Numbered from the stretch's first letter, positions 1 to 16,152 are shown. The stretch: 64,000 nt of DNA from Brugia malayi (GCF_000002995.4 NW_025062479.1:18410721-18474720); one strand, 5' to 3'. The notes: generated by a model from the sequence alone, not told the origin. Translations and numbers: made by a program.

Positions 1-1968
1 GAAAATGACGTCACCAGAATTTTAAATAAGAAATGAATAATATAGCTCACAACAGGTATAACTCTCTTTCTCTGTTTAAATTAATTGCAAGTAAAGCCAA
101 ACATAGCTAACACTCTGATTCAGTCTTACTATCTAATTCATATTCGTTAATACTGAACACAAATTTAACAAAACCATCGCTTACATTTATTCCCAACTAA
201 TGGTATGAAATGAAATTCGGTTAAAAGTGTAAATTTATTCAAAAAGAAAATATACAACCGTCACTTATTTGGATGATAGTTGTATTTATATAGAATCAAT
301 GTTGGCTGACAAATAAACAGATCCATCTCCTGTGGTAAATGCCGAATTCTATCCTAAACCAATTGACTTAAATTTCAAATTTTACAGAAATTGCTTTGTT
401 GATGTAATTTATAGGGCGAGTTGAAATTTGATTAAAAGCACATTTGACCAAATAGCAAACTTCTGAGAAGTAAACTTTATTAAATAATTTACATTAGACA
501 TCACTTCTTATACTTCATACTTTCAAAAATTTACTGCACAGCGCTGATCTAGCACTAGACTCAATCCATAGTCTCCAGGAGTTGCATTTTCCTCTACTTT
601 AGATGAAGTTACAATCATTGTAAATTTATTTTTTATCATTTTTCTTATACTCTGATGCTTCAACAATCAGTATAATACCAAGCTCCCACTGATTTCTCAA
701 TTTTTAGAATCAGTGTCGACGCTTGGTTCAAAATTTTTTGCTTCGTATGTGAATTTCAAATAATTCTAGTATGATTCAATATTTGCAGTGATGTAGAAAT
801 GAAACACTACTAGAAAGTTTCAATTAGTTGTCATTGCGGTCACCATACTATTCACAGCAATTATTTTTTCATCTCAAAAGCTTATTAAAATATTAATGGC
901 GTATAAAGTTTCTTCTTAAGGTTCAACGAGAGCTTTCTGAAAGAAGAAAAGTTGTGTTACATTTTAAAGACAGGTGTCCACATTTACAAATGTTTTCCCT
1001 AAATACGACATAACTTTCTGTATCGTATTAGCAAGAAATAGTACTTAAAGAAAATATGTAGGAAAATGGATAAAAAAATATTTCTATCGTTTTTACGAGA
1101 CACCATAATGCTGCAAAAGAAGAAATAAGGTGTGTTATTTGAGAATTTTCCGCTGAGATTCATTTTTCAACTTCTTATCTATTTTGCCTTTAAAAAGTAA
1201 GCTTCATGTCTGAGTTTAACTTTATTCAGCATGCAGTTACGTTGTTCTCCAAAAAAGTGGTGCATTACATCAAAGCTATTGTAAAACAATGCAAAATTAT
1301 TTATACTTGAATTCCATGAAGAAAAAATTATAAAAGTTACTTGTTGGTGGCAGTTCATTAACTCCTTACACTTACTAGTTGATTCCGCTGGATTTGTATA
1401 GGTATAACCTGAATTGTCAGTGCATTACTGATTACATGGTGAACACCAGTGCGTGTTATTCACCTTATTTTCTTCATCTCCTCTACTGCAAGCGAATAGT
1501 CCTTTATAACAATTATAGATAAAGATCCTAAGAGAAGATTTTTTTTTTTTGCCAGTGTTATTTCATATTTCAGGCAGTCGGACACTGAAAATTTGATATT
1601 AGCGATGATATGATGACTCTAAGTAGAAAAGCAACACAAAAAATTGGAACTTATTTTAATGCAGAAAGTTAACTTTGCTTATTAAAAGAAGATAGTCTTT
1701 CAAACAACCAGTACATTTGTGGCAGTATAATCGAAAAATCAACTAGAAGCAAGAAAAATTCACTTTTGAAACAGTTCCATATTTTCTTGTTGGCTTCTAT
1801 TCCCTATTTAGATAACAAAATGACAGTATTATACTGACCAATTTGTTATTAATCTCATTGGCGCTTTCTGCTATTTTGTCAAGTATTCTATGTCATCAGC
1901 TAGTACAACGGTGTCATTAATTGAAGTATATTTAGGATATGGGAGGAAGTCTGCCATCTTAAACTGCT

Positions 1969-2032
1969 AATGATACATAGCTCAGCATAGATAAATTTTT
2001 ACAATCAGGGCGCGATCAATGATACATAGCTC
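1969..2032. repeat. 15-bp direct repeat
   Basis: The word AATGATACATAGCTC occurs at 1969-1983 and again at 2018-2032. It lies in apparently non-coding DNA and no function is inferred. Confidence 0.6.
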
Positions 2033-3439
2033 CAAGCAAGATTCGACGGCATGATATGATCAACTCTTATGTTGATGAGATCTTATGTTTTATGAAAAGT
2101 GATAGTCATATGTTTTAGATCAATGTTTTCCAGTCCTCCACTATGGGCTCATGAAAGTGCATTGTCATATTGGAAGGTGGAAAGAAAATTCCGTAAATGC
2201 ATCTGACCAATCGGTCGTGAATCAAAAGATGGAGTGATAGGCACTAATTAATGTAGATGTTAAGCAGTACTATCAATTCCACTTGCAATAAAATAGAAAG
2301 TAGAAAATTGTAAAAAGCTTTCATTGAAAGTTTACGGAATGGTACTTATGTGATGCTGCAAGATTATCTACACGTGAAATTACATGTGAAAACACGTGAA
2401 ATAAGATATTTGTTCAGTGAACATTCTATATATCAATCTTTTTTAAAGAAGTTGAAAGTTGTTAGGACAATATGGCACTTCCGTTTAGTGTTGAAAGGAA
2501 AAAACTGATATAAACTGTACTTTGCACGACTGTTAGAGGAGAAATGCAGTTGAAAAATGTGAAATAGTGAGAAGCTATTAGGGATCATCTCGATTGCATA
2601 AATGTTATATGATATATTATAATTACTTGAAAGACTAAGCTTATTTTGCTCTTCATTCAACAACTAAAATTGAAGCGCCACGTGAGTCACGTAGACGTAA
2701 AAACTTTGTTTATATATGAACTGGTCTTATCATTGCAGTGTATTTGATGATAATAACATTCGATGATAGAATAGTTTAAGGATCAGGTAAAGGAAGTCAG
2801 TGCACTTTCCGAGTTGCAATAAGTGTTTCATAGGTAGGAGATAAGGAGAAGCGTGATAGTGACAAGGAGAAGGACATGAGTGGTAATGATAACGAGCAGA
2901 GTAATACCTTCTCCTTCGAACCGTCTTATCCCATTGCTTCAAGAGAAAGCAAATGAACCATCAACCGCACAGCTCACCGTTTCTTCATTCGTCCGTCTCT
3001 GTGCGTACTCCATGTTTGCGTGCTGCATGCGTGCGTGTGTGTGTGAAATGTCCGTAAAGGTAGAGGAGGAATGGGTATGAACGACTCGCTCATTGCATTT
3101 GCATTCTCTTGCTACTCCTAACGTATTTATATAGCCGCAACACTAAGCGCGCTGAATACCAACTCCAATGCATGCATAAAAACTACGGTGGCGTGCTGGT
3201 AATACAACTTCATATCTTCTTTACTTCTCTTCCTTCTTCAGTGACACTTTCTCTCCGATTACTCTCAATCTTGTAGTCAATATATACAGAGAGAGGATTG
3301 GAAGCATTGACTGAACGGGTGAGGAAATAGATCTACCTGCACATCTTTTTCGCACAGCACCCATTACACGTAGAGAGAGAGAAAGGAAGAGAGAGTATGT
3401 GGATGGATAGACGACGGATGGATGAGTGGATAGGTATAG

Positions 3440-3472
3440 CGGCCCCCCAGACTGCATAGTGCCGGGGGGCCG
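3440..3472. repeat. 9-bp all-GC inverted repeat (hairpin)
   Basis: CGGCCCCCC (3440-3448) and GGGGGGCCG (3464-3472) are perfect reverse complements separated by 15 nt. A pure G/C stem is conspicuous in such AT-rich DNA. It sits in a GC-richer patch just after a GA-rich tract. It could fold as a hairpin in DNA or RNA, or the C and G runs could be zinc-finger binding sites. No coding role is apparent. Confidence 0.7.
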
Positions 3473-4980
3473 TATGACATCAGATGACTTCCAGACGGGA
3501 AGCATACAGACTTATGCAAAAACTTCGTTTTTCTTTAGTTGCAAGTGCTACTTGTTCCTCTCTTCTGTGAAGACATGTCCCTGCACGCACTTTCTGCACT
3601 GGCACATACATACATACACACTCGCATCGCGTAATGTTTGCATCAGAATTGAGCTGTCCAATGCGATGTGCGAGCTGTCCATAGCGCCGTGTAGCGCAGG
3701 TGTCGGTGGCAGCCATACTATGGGCCATTCATCTTGAACTCTGTCCTATCATCACTCCCGTGTTGTAGAATGCTTGTTGTAAAGCCACGTACAGAAGTCA
3801 GGGACGGGTGAGGAAAGTGATCGGTGCAGTGCACTGAGTATTGCATATCATCCATCCGGAACTAGTCTTGGCTTCCTCTTTTCCGCCCTTTTCAATTCTA
3901 TTTCGGTATATTTAACACTGCTAAGAGTACTTCTTTGACAAAAACAAGCTGACCAACGATTTACAAATGCAACTTCAGTATGTGCCACTTTCTCCAAAGT
4001 TTGTAGTACTGTAGTCCCCTTTTACAACTAATCTTCTAAGAAGAGTGCCAAGAATATGATACTTCCACTGATAAGAAGCGAGCCAGATGTGATGTGCATC
4101 GAACATTGCTCCAACAATTGTTGCAATAGCATTCCTTGAAATTATACCTATCATTGCTGTTTAGTGCTTATATAATATTTAGTATCACTTTAATTTGTCT
4201 AGTTCGCAATAACAATGAAAGTGAAATTATCAAGAGGAACAGTACCTATAAGTAGAATGAAGTTATTTTATTGCAATTTGTTCCAGAATTCAGGTAAATG
4301 TTCGCGAAATCTTGGAATGAAGATTTATCATGTTGCACATCATATTAGAATGATATGTCAGTCATCTCAACGCTTACCACCGAAAATCTGGTTTCTATTA
4401 TAGCATGACATGTCCTGTCGTTCCTCTTCGCACTATGTCCTGAATCTCTCTGTTTGCAGTGTATCTACTGGAAGAAACAATCTTTGACTCACATATATAA
4501 AAACATCTGTCAAAAGCAACTTGTGAACGTCTCACTTAAGACCGACCAACCATTCCTTTTCAATGTGTTATTGAAAATTGATACGATACTATTCATGCAT
4601 TCTACAAGTGAGGAAAGAATCATCATAAAAAAGGATATTAGATGACAGTCATCATTACCGTTTATTAATTATCACAGCTAATCTACTACCCTATTTGCTC
4701 TTACAAGCCACCCTCTACTGAAAGATCGATGCTTCACTCCACCAGGTGCATGATCTCTAAATTAATTTTCAAAATATAGCAAGTGAGAATCATTTACAAT
4801 GATAAGCATAATTCATGCATCGCTTATTCATTTAAAAGTAATTTAATAGTTTTGTATTTTATGACATGTTCACTTCAAATTTGACTTAATTCCATTACAA
4901 TCTCAGCTAATGATAGTTATATTTCAGTTTGAAGGATTGATGTAGATGAGAAAAGCTGACATTAACTTTATCTTGGGTTT

Positions 4981-5045
4981 ATCAAGGTTGCTTTTTATCT
5001 TAAGCTTATCAAGGTTGTCATTTCTCACATCAAGGTTGTCACTTC
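4981..5045. repeat. Three spaced copies of ATCAAGGTTG
   Basis: ATCAAGGTTG starts at 4981, 5008 and 5029. The last two copies extend to ATCAAGGTTGTCAYTTC. The core TCAAGG resembles the extended half-site of monomeric nuclear receptors (TCAAGGTCA) but differs after the GG, so this is only a loose similarity. Confidence 0.6.
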
Positions 5046-8000
5046 CTGTGCTCATTAAATATTTGATAATTGTCAAGTAATGTATTTTTCATATTTATTT
5101 ATTTATTTATTTATATAGAGAGATATTGATAAAAATATAAAAAAATATTCTGTTTGAATAAGTACTTTTACTATGAGATTATTATTTCACAACTAATGTA
5201 AGAACTGTAAGATACTAAAGAAGTACTGTATAGTGAAAACAATTTTAAGCATAAGAAGTATGGTCTCCCTCTCTCTCTTTTTTTCTCTTTCTCTCAGTTT
5301 AAATGAAGTAATAAATCACACAAATAATAAACTCTAATTTTTAAAATACACAATATAAGTTAGCAAAGAATCTTCTTTTTATTCATTGCTTGATTCCTTA
5401 TTGGTTTGCATTAATAATTATATAGCATTATTAATGATTTTGGTCTTAGTTCGTAGCAAATGAATTTATCTTGGAAATACTGAAATTTGAATAACGTTAG
5501 TAAAGTAATTTTGCATTGTTCAACACTATGTGTATTGATGTGATGCAAAAGAAATTTATCACATATCAATTTTATTTCCATCTTTCATGTTCATATCTCT
5601 AAAGATTGCTCTTTCAAAATCCATCAAAACATTTAAAGTATCTTCTTACGATAAAAGTTGATTTTTTCTTCTACTTACTAAAATAACTTTTTGTAAAAGT
5701 GATCAAAACCAATAAAGCTGGACATTTAAAACAGCAGTCGTTCAAATACTATTCATGTTAGCTCATGTTCTGTTAATGAGAAGGAATGCTTCCCACTGAA
5801 ACTTTTTTCTCTTTTTTCTTTGTATTTTTTGCCTCCAGTTCATTATATTTACATCTTCTAAAATTCGGCTTATTTTTGACACCTATTTAAAAAATGATGT
5901 AGATAATAGGGATTATTGCATTCATCATGTAGCAACATGCCTTATACTTATGAACAACGTGTGACTTTTTAGGAAATTATTAAGCCTTTTATTAATATTT
6001 CAAATGTTCACTGCTGAAGAATGTAAAGTTGCTTAAAATTCAAACAATCCATAAAATACTGTTTCAAAAATAACGTTTCTGGGGTTTTTTCAAATAGAAA
6101 TTCAACTTATGATTTTTTTTCGTATTGAAATATAATTTTTGTTCTTCTGAATAAAACTTTGAAGAAGAAATAAGTATTTGTAATATTTGTAAATGATCTG
6201 CAATGAACAACCAAATCTGAAACAAGGCTGCCAAACAATTTGATTAATGAAAGAATAAGAAAATGGACTGACATTTCTCTAGCTGCCCTCTTACATCTAA
6301 ATCTAAGAAAGAAATCAAAATACCTGCTGAAGTAAAATTTAGATACTTTTAATTTTTATTTGTATTTGGCAAATGATAACATGACTTATAGCGACTATGC
6401 AACAATATGGATAACAACAAAGCATGCAGCTATTGCTATCTCAACGTGAATTATCATCTCGAGTTACGAAATTCGTGTTTTTTTGGTCTTTCAAAAAGTC
6501 ATCTGTTCATTTTGTTTGGATATAAATAGAATCGATAGAAATGATATATTTGATCAAGCTGAAATCATTAAGCAAAGAATATATTTCACCGGCCCCGAAT
6601 TATTTTTCACTGTTATCAAAATTTGGAGACAAACAATCTTTGGCTAACGCTTTTCTGACAAATGACAAAAAAATTGAAGGAAAGCATTTTTGTAAATGAA
6701 ATGAATGAAGCGACTGCAGTTTTAGTTCTACTAATATTAGTTCTGTTTCTGTCAACTAATCTAATGTTACTCGAATAGTATAAATAAGTAATCTGATTTC
6801 TACTGCTCTTATATAGCTAAGGCAAGAGGTTCAATTAATGATATTCGTGTTATGAGATACAGATATATATCTCTGCCCATTTGCACATTCAATTCAAGCA
6901 TAATGTGAATCTGATACTTTAAGCTTATTCTGTTAACATCCTTTATACAAAATGCAGATTTGAAACATTTATAATCTACCATTCTTCTTTCAAAAAAGTA
7001 AAAAGACTAGCACAGGAAAAAATTTTGTAATACTTTACCTTTATTACTTGATAAACTCATTACTGCTTTATATGGTGGAAATATTTCGCTCGTCAGATAA
7101 CCACAGTTGCATGCTGAATTACCGGGATTTTACATAATATACTATTCAGGCCACAAACTGACAAACATTATACGTCTATATATATGTACGATTTTCAGAA
7201 ACCTAGTATATTTAGCTCAAAATTCTTATTTACTTATATCAATAGAGAGAGAGAGAGAGAGTGAATAACAATCATTTCAAAAATTCGGAACATTAGCGCA
7301 GCTTAGTCACAGTAATGCTCTTTATGAATTAATATGCTATTTGGAAAATGTCAGGAACCATTATCGTTACTGCAAGTAGATATAAAGAGATAGGAAATAT
7401 TTCCATGCTTCTTTGAATTCATTAATGATGTAAGAAGCGTCTTAGTTTACCTCTTTTAGTTATACTGCACTAATTAAGGCTTCATCCATCTCCATAAATA
7501 ATCATATATCATTGTTGTTATAGATAAAGTTTGCAAACGCAAGTTTCTTCAGCAAGTTCCTTGGTTGTTTAATCTATTTTTGCACTGTATCTTTGATTTC
7601 ATTCATTTTTATTCAACAAGAGCAGTTTTTCTGGTGACCAAAAAATATTCTTGGGCAAATATTTAATAAATTGAGCACTCTCGAGAAAGGACAACAATTA
7701 TCGCTTTATGCAGTGCAGCATTTCGAATGAATTTGTTGAAAAATCTAGTTGCAATTATTCCGTCTTCTAAAAGATTTTTGTTATTTACAAGCTAGCTTCA
7801 GTCTATGAAAATCTTGAGAAGTTTGAAATTTGTTAGCTCAGACACATTGTCTATGCAAACTTTAAAAACCTTTCATAAATTCTGTTAATTTTACTCTTAT
7901 TGAAGTGAATAGCTACAAAGAAAGGAATAGATTAATCAGCAGATAGCAGAAGGACCATTTTGAAATTTTCAATTGATTTTTAAATATGCATTTCAGTTAA

Positions 8001-11000
8001 AGTAAGTTTAATTCCACCCGCAGTAGAAGCAATTCTACATCAAAATCCATGTTGTCAGTGTTGTGATCTTGATTAATTGGCTGGAAGAGAACAAATCATT
8101 TCAGCTAATCTGTAATTTTTCCACATTATCTTGAATGGTACCCTAGGTAAAATAAACGGAAAAATATGTGTATAAATATATATATATATAATTCAGAAAC
8201 AAATGTTTCGTAAATGGGATCTGCAAAAGATGGGATTAATGTTGCATTTAGGCTCAATAAGTCCGGTTATTGATTTTTTCTTGAAATCCTATGTGACCAG
8301 GAGTTTTTAAATAAATTCAATTTAACATCGTGAATTCTCTCAGCGCATCGTTTGTAGAGTTAAAAGCATTGAAAAGCATGAGTAAGATCAATTTCTTGTC
8401 ATTCAAATATGTCACATTTTCTCGACAATGATTTCGTGCCACAGGGCCATCCTCACTTTACTCTGATAATCCTGATCGTTCTTGAAAATTCACAATATGG
8501 TGTTTAAGTGGAACACACAATACACGCAGCAAGTGCACAAGGGAAGTAAATCAGAAGAGATAATTAATTCAGTGAGTCAAAAAAACCTAAAAGTGTATTA
8601 CATGAGTATTATCAGAAGAAATGGAAAATAATATAGAAAACAGACTGGTACTTAGGGTATTTCAAAGTTGTGGGTGAAAAAGTAGAAGCGTTATGTCGCT
8701 AAATTCTGAAGTTTTTGATGTATCTTCACATAATCTTTTCGTTTGTATTGAATGAAAAAAAAAAAATAAAAGAGAAATCTCGAAAAAGACGATATGTGGA
8801 ATAAATGATTTGCAATGTTCTGAAGTTATCGAACTAATGGGAGGTATGGAATGGAAAAAGAAAGGGTAACTGCCGGAAGGGAAGCAGACTGCACTATTGT
8901 GATGTAGTATGTTGCTCGAAAAATGCGCCAAAAATGTACTTTGCTATGCGCAACCTGGCACCGAAATCGAAATTGGGAACACGACAGATGAAAAGAGAAA
9001 GGGTCGAACGATGGATTCGGGAGTAGAGCAGGGATAGAGAATGTAACGGGGACTGAAATCTCGCAACTTCCCTAACTCTATCATTCTCCTTCAAGAAGTT
9101 GCTCTTCGTTGTGTCGAATGTAGCAAAGTAACATTTACTCCAATTTCTCCTTTTATCCCAAACATATCTAAGCAAATCTCAAATGTCCTCCACATATTGT
9201 TCTAATAGCGTTAGCTTCATGTTCTACAGTTCTTCCAGGAGATCTAACTCCTTCCTATAACGAAGTTAGCTTAGCGCAGCAAATTAACACATAGCTGAAA
9301 CGTTTTATTCAGCTAATGTATAACTAGACATGTATCAAACGAAAACGAAAATTAACTCTCAAGTTTCCCAATGAGTTAGCAATTTTGATTTTCTGTATTG
9401 AGCTTCGAAGTGAGTCTAGCAGTTTGTCTATTCAAGGAACCAATCAACTAATTGTTATGCAGCAATATCTATATACATGATTGATTGTGATCTCAAGAGA
9501 ACTATGAGTAAAACCCGATATTATTGTTGCAAATGGGCAGTATCGGAGTTGTGGAATCAGAAAATTTAATATTTATATATCTGCATGATACCTTTCTTTG
9601 ACACCATTCTTCTCTTTTTGGAGCACTTCATAAATCCTTTCACCATATTCTTTTCTCATTCCAGCGATTTTATTTTTGTCACCGGTTTTTCTTTTCTTTT
9701 CTGGTTTCTAACTTTCTCATCCATTTTTCTCAGTTCTTAAAATTTCAAATATTCCCTTATCGTAATATTTCCTTAACATTCTTTCAACACATTCAGATTT
9801 TTCACATTTTATAAGACATTATCACATAAAGTGAGGAGAAAGGTATCAATAAGTGAACAAACCCTTTGAAAAAAGATTTTTCAAAGATTCTTCGAAAACT
9901 TATTGTCCTATGCAGGATAAAAAAATTTGGAAAAACATACTTTGAGCTCGCTCAGTTCGCAGAATTTCTTCCTCATCTTCTTATCCTCCATACTACTCCA
10001 GTAATAATGAAGCAAATGGTAAAATCAAATTTCAAATATTCTTTTATCAATCGTTGTATTCTCTTCCCTTCAGAAGCTTACACTTTTATTTCAATCTAAA
10101 TTTGCAAATGGTAAGAACATCTGCAGATACGAATCTTACTGTAGTAGCTGCTTAACTAATCTACATGATTTAGTACATTTATACACTTACCAACCTTATA
10201 TCAGACTATTCCATAGCTTTGATAAATATAGAAACCACTGGTCTTTAATTCAGAACTACTTTATTTTTATCTTGATTAAAATAAAATAAAGCAAAAAATA
10301 TAAGGATGGAAAAGAATGAAAAAGTTTACGCATAAGTCTCGAAGCAATATGCTGTGATGATTACCATCTTCCAGGTCTAAACTAAAACTTGCATTCCTTA
10401 GGAGACGGACGATTCAGGATGTTATCACCCTACTTTGCTCCAAAACAGGTACATCCCAGGTCTCGATGGTACACCAAAATTGATTCTGCATTGTGTACCA
10501 TCCTGGAAAGAACTCCGTACTTAGTTCGATGTAAGGTACCAGGAGTAAGATCATGAAGAATTACTTCGAAAATAGAGGTCCAACAAAATTGTCAAAATGA
10601 AATTCCCAACAGCATTTGCATGTAGCAATTTCGTCGTAATTATTTATAAAATACGAAGTTTTATAACACTCATGATTAGCAGTGCGATAATTAGTGCAGA
10701 ACGTTTCAGTACCACCGAAAGCACTGAAGCCATTAACTGGATGAAAAATCTGCACTGACCAATCATAAATCTTCACCAGGAAAATCAAGAATGGCATTTA
10801 GAAAAAAAAAAAAAAAATAAGGAAAGAGAAACTTTGTTTAGCACTGAAACAGGTATGTCCAGATATCGTTTTTGCTATTCCAAAATGCAAAGAATCTGAA
10901 TTTTCTCACATACCTCCAGGTCAAGACAGCCTGCTCGGCTGTAAAATTTAAAAGTTCTTCAGTGTGATTTACATGTCAATTAATAAACTCTGAATGAATG

Positions 11001-11027
11001 CATCATTCAGATTAACTTTTCATTAAC

Positions 11028-11052
11028 TTTTTTTTTTTTTTTTTTTTTTTTT
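11028..11052. repeat. Poly-T tract
   Basis: A run of 25 T lies downstream of the minus-strand thymidylate synthase gene. As a poly-A on that strand it could mark a retroposed tail or simply be a homopolymer. No target-site duplication or coding remnant was seen beside it. Confidence 0.8.
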
Positions 11053-11369
11053 AGCAACTTTAATTCCGATAGACAGAACACAAAAGTTCCACCTGAGTTG
11101 CTTAACTTTTATAGTCTGGCTTGAAGTCAAATGATGTGAACCAAGAAAAATTAAAACTTTTCCGGCATTTATAATAGCCTAAGGAAGTAAAAATCCACCA
11201 TTAAAGATTGAGTCAGTGAAAAAATGCCAGAAGTACCATAACAGAATGTGAAACAATCCCAAAACATGATACAGTGATAAAGAATGAGCAGATTAAAACT
11301 TAGTTTATTCAAAACAGTTCTCTTAATAATTATTTTAATAACAAAGTTGAAAGGCGACATGAAAGAGAT

Positions 11370-12966
<1,597 letters not shown>

Positions 12967-15900
12967 TCCTGAACCTTAAACCAGCAACAACCACCAGGTG
13001 AACCCGAAACAACTGAAAGATTTAAAATGTGGCGCTAAATGATGCATTCATTTGATACAGCCATTGCTGCCGCGACATGTAGCGATTTTGTCTCATCGAC
13101 AAGATTTTCGTTTCCATCAGATGAAAAACTCACCTATTAAAAGTAAGGATGAGGAAGAGAATGAGACAAGATGTTTACCTTAATAACTATATTCGATAGA
13201 GGAGAAAAGGAGAACTTCTCAGCTGACAACTTTGGACATCTCTCATTCATAATATGGTTGGTAATCGACTACAAAGAAAAGGAACTGCATATGAAGCAAG
13301 TAGTATAAAAATAAATTTATCCATTCATTTTTCAGTGAGCTTTAGCTCTAATACTAGCCTGCAATACTCTCATCGGTCTGAAATTTATTTTTGAGACAGT
13401 TATATTGCTAATATTCCAAAGATCGATGACATAAAAAAAAACATTGATGAAAGGATGAAAAATATCAACTGAATCGTCTCTGAAATTGTAGCACTCCATA
13501 TTTGTTTCCTTAAATGTACCGGGGAAAATAAGTTTCCGATCCTTAATCATCTTTAATGATTAAATCCCCATATTCATCTCTCAAGGATAGACATTTTTAG
13601 CTTTTGTGATTAATACACAATAAATTACTCATTTCGAAACGAAGATTTTGCTCAAAGAAACTTTTCTGCTTATCAGTATGGGCTGAAAATTGAGGAGCTT
13701 TCATTTCCTTAATCCAAATTGTTATCAGTTTGGTGGAACTGCACAGTGAGAATTGTGTTGTTAGCAAATTGATTGTTTTTGGAAATTAATATCATTTATT
13801 TCAGCAGTAGGTTTAATTTAAGATTGAATGCTGCTTAGGTTGGTAGTGGGTCATACCTTTTATCGTATCTATATATTATATCAGTCAAAGGCATTTCGCA
13901 ATGAAAATGAAATGAATTCCAGGAAAAGATATCATTAGAATCAAATAATAGGTAGAGGAATAATAGCTCCCAATAATAAAAGCTTTTACAGATACAGAAT
14001 TTGTCATTCTTTGTAAACTTCCTCTTTGTGAAGAGCTGCTTGGGAGAAAAGTTCAAATGAGAGAAATAATTCGCAATATTTATTATTATTATCCTGATTT
14101 TGTCGGTATAATGTTTAATGTTTACTTTTATGTATTCCATTTTGTGTTGAAAGTTTAAAATTGGAAAAAATATATCACTTACATACTAATCTTAATTTAT
14201 CTTAATCAAATTTTGAATTATTTCAATTTCTGTAGAAATTTTTGACGGCTCAAATTCGAATATCATTTCAGAAAATTTTTTGATGATCAAAAAAAAACGT
14301 GGAAAGCCGGCAGTGTCTTCTTCATCAAAGAATACAATAAGTGTGCATTTAACATTTTACTTGAAGACAATGGGAGATTCTTTTATTGGAAAGCTAGTAC
14401 TTTTCCCACTGCTGAAAATGCAAAATCCATCGGACTGGTTAGAATCTTCGTTATTTCGAGTTTTCTCGCTTTTTTTTTGAGAACCTTTTATGACAATTTT
14501 TTTGACATAAATTGGATCTGAACCTTGCTTTACTATTTATTTGAACCGCATTTTGAAAATATTGTCCGGAATAGAAATTGCAGGCGAATACCGAAATGTG
14601 ACACGGCTGGATGCAAAGGATGGTATTGTAAAAACGATGAACACAGCCGAAACATTCAAATTGCCTTCAAAACTCGTTATGACTGATATCCTGCTCATAT
14701 AAATGTTGTTGAGTGATAGACAATGCACTTGATCGTTCACGCTGAAGTCTGCTTTTCATCTAGCTTATCACGTGATAACGTCATTACCTTCTTATGAATT
14801 GAGCATAAACTTGACAAATAAATGTGGCAAAGTTTGAAGTACGTCAAACAGTCCTGCAGTGCTGTTAGCCGGTTGCGATTTTGCCCTCATCATTTGTCTA
14901 CGCATTATTAGAGAACGCCGCACTGCTTATGACCGCCCACAATGCGGAGCTGGAATGCGACATAGAGACGAACCTGAGTTGCTCAGCGCAACAGCAACTC
15001 CCTCCCCACTGCACTACTATATAGCCCTCCAACAAAGCTGAAGCGGTATACATAGATGGAATATTTTGATGATCATTCTTTTTTGATGGAGCTGTCTATA
15101 TCGTATCCCAAACATAATTACGACTCCTTTTTGATCCAAATATTCCCTAATCTTTGCGTATTGCAGTGAGAAAATCATGAATAATGAGAAGATTAAAAAT
15201 ACAGCACTGCAGAAAAGAAGGTACAGCATTACAGTATGCAAATACTTACGATAAAAAACAATACGTCATCAAAAAATTGTGAAAGTAGATAGAAATACGT
15301 CTAAAATAGCTAATTGATATGTATAATCTCGGTACTATAAGGAGATGAGGTCTGACTGAGGACATTAAAGCTTTTGACTGCATGAAATAAAGTGAAGAGG
15401 AAGACTGAAATTCTTATGTCTTATTGTATGATAAAAAAGGGATCAAAAAGTTTCGTGAATGGATGCGTGAACGATGATGGGTCAATGTCACCTATCATCC
15501 CACAGAACAACTTACACAGAGAACGACAATCTACAATGTGTCACATTTCAACAATTCACCACTGCCATCATTTCCATTATCACTTTAGAGCGGACATCAT
15601 TTGCCGGTGAAATTTTCATGTCTTGTCCCATTTGGTTTGTCTATGTACCTTGGAATCAGAAAATATTGATCGTATTGTTGCTGTTATTATGACTGCCATT
15701 GTCGTACTTTTTCCGCGGCAAAAATCTGTTCTCTCAATTTTCCAATCAGATTTTGACTTTTTCTGAAGTATCAACTAAAATTCATAGCATCTTTTCAAAA
15801 ATGGTTGAATTTTGTTCTTATGCATTTCTGATTTTCATGCAGAATGAAACTGGCTGAATTGGAAATTTGATGTTTTGGAATCATTAATTGTCGCTTTTTT

Positions 15901-16100
15901 TTCTTTTTTTTCTACCAAAATGAAAAGGTTCGGTTTATGAATGATGGTAACTTTGTTTTAATTTGACAGATTATAGATGAAAATAATTTTATACCAAGGA
16001 ATTTTTACAGTTTAAGTTCATTAAATCAGATTTCAAAAAGATATTTTTATTTGCTACCAAAGACATACGAACTTTAGAATCATAAAGTCTAACATTTAAT
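12967..16100. other. Intergenic region, no supported gene
   Basis: This lies between the divergently arranged thymidylate synthase gene and the orphan plus-strand gene. It is AT-rich with a small GC-richer patch at about 14.85-15.02 kb. The open frames seen (for example 13835-14140 minus, 15392-15692 plus) lack domain patterns. The first exon or signal peptide of the downstream orphan gene is probably somewhere in the last kilobase but could not be identified. Confidence 0.5.
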
Positions 16101-16152
16101 TTGTAACAGAGAAACGGTCTGGCAAACTGCAGCCTATATCAGCTTGCTGTTT

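Larger units (their letters stand above)
1..11369. other. Gene-poor AT-rich region
   Basis: No reading frame here shows a recognisable protein family, a consistent exon chain or a convincing signal peptide. Open frames of 60-100 codons (for example 8662-9175 on the minus strand, 9866-10099 on the plus strand) have no domain-like pattern and fit chance. The stretch holds short repeats, a strong GC hairpin at 3440-3472, a GC-richer patch at about 2.9-3.9 kb and homopolymer tracts near 10.8 and 11.03 kb. The end next to 11.37 kb should include the 3' UTR of the minus-strand thymidylate synthase gene. Non-coding genes or distal exons of genes outside the window cannot be excluded. Confidence 0.6.

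Noticed and set aside
8662..9175. Two overlapping minus-strand open frames of about 90 codons
   Set aside because: No motif, no splice context, and they overlap each other in different frames; consistent with chance.
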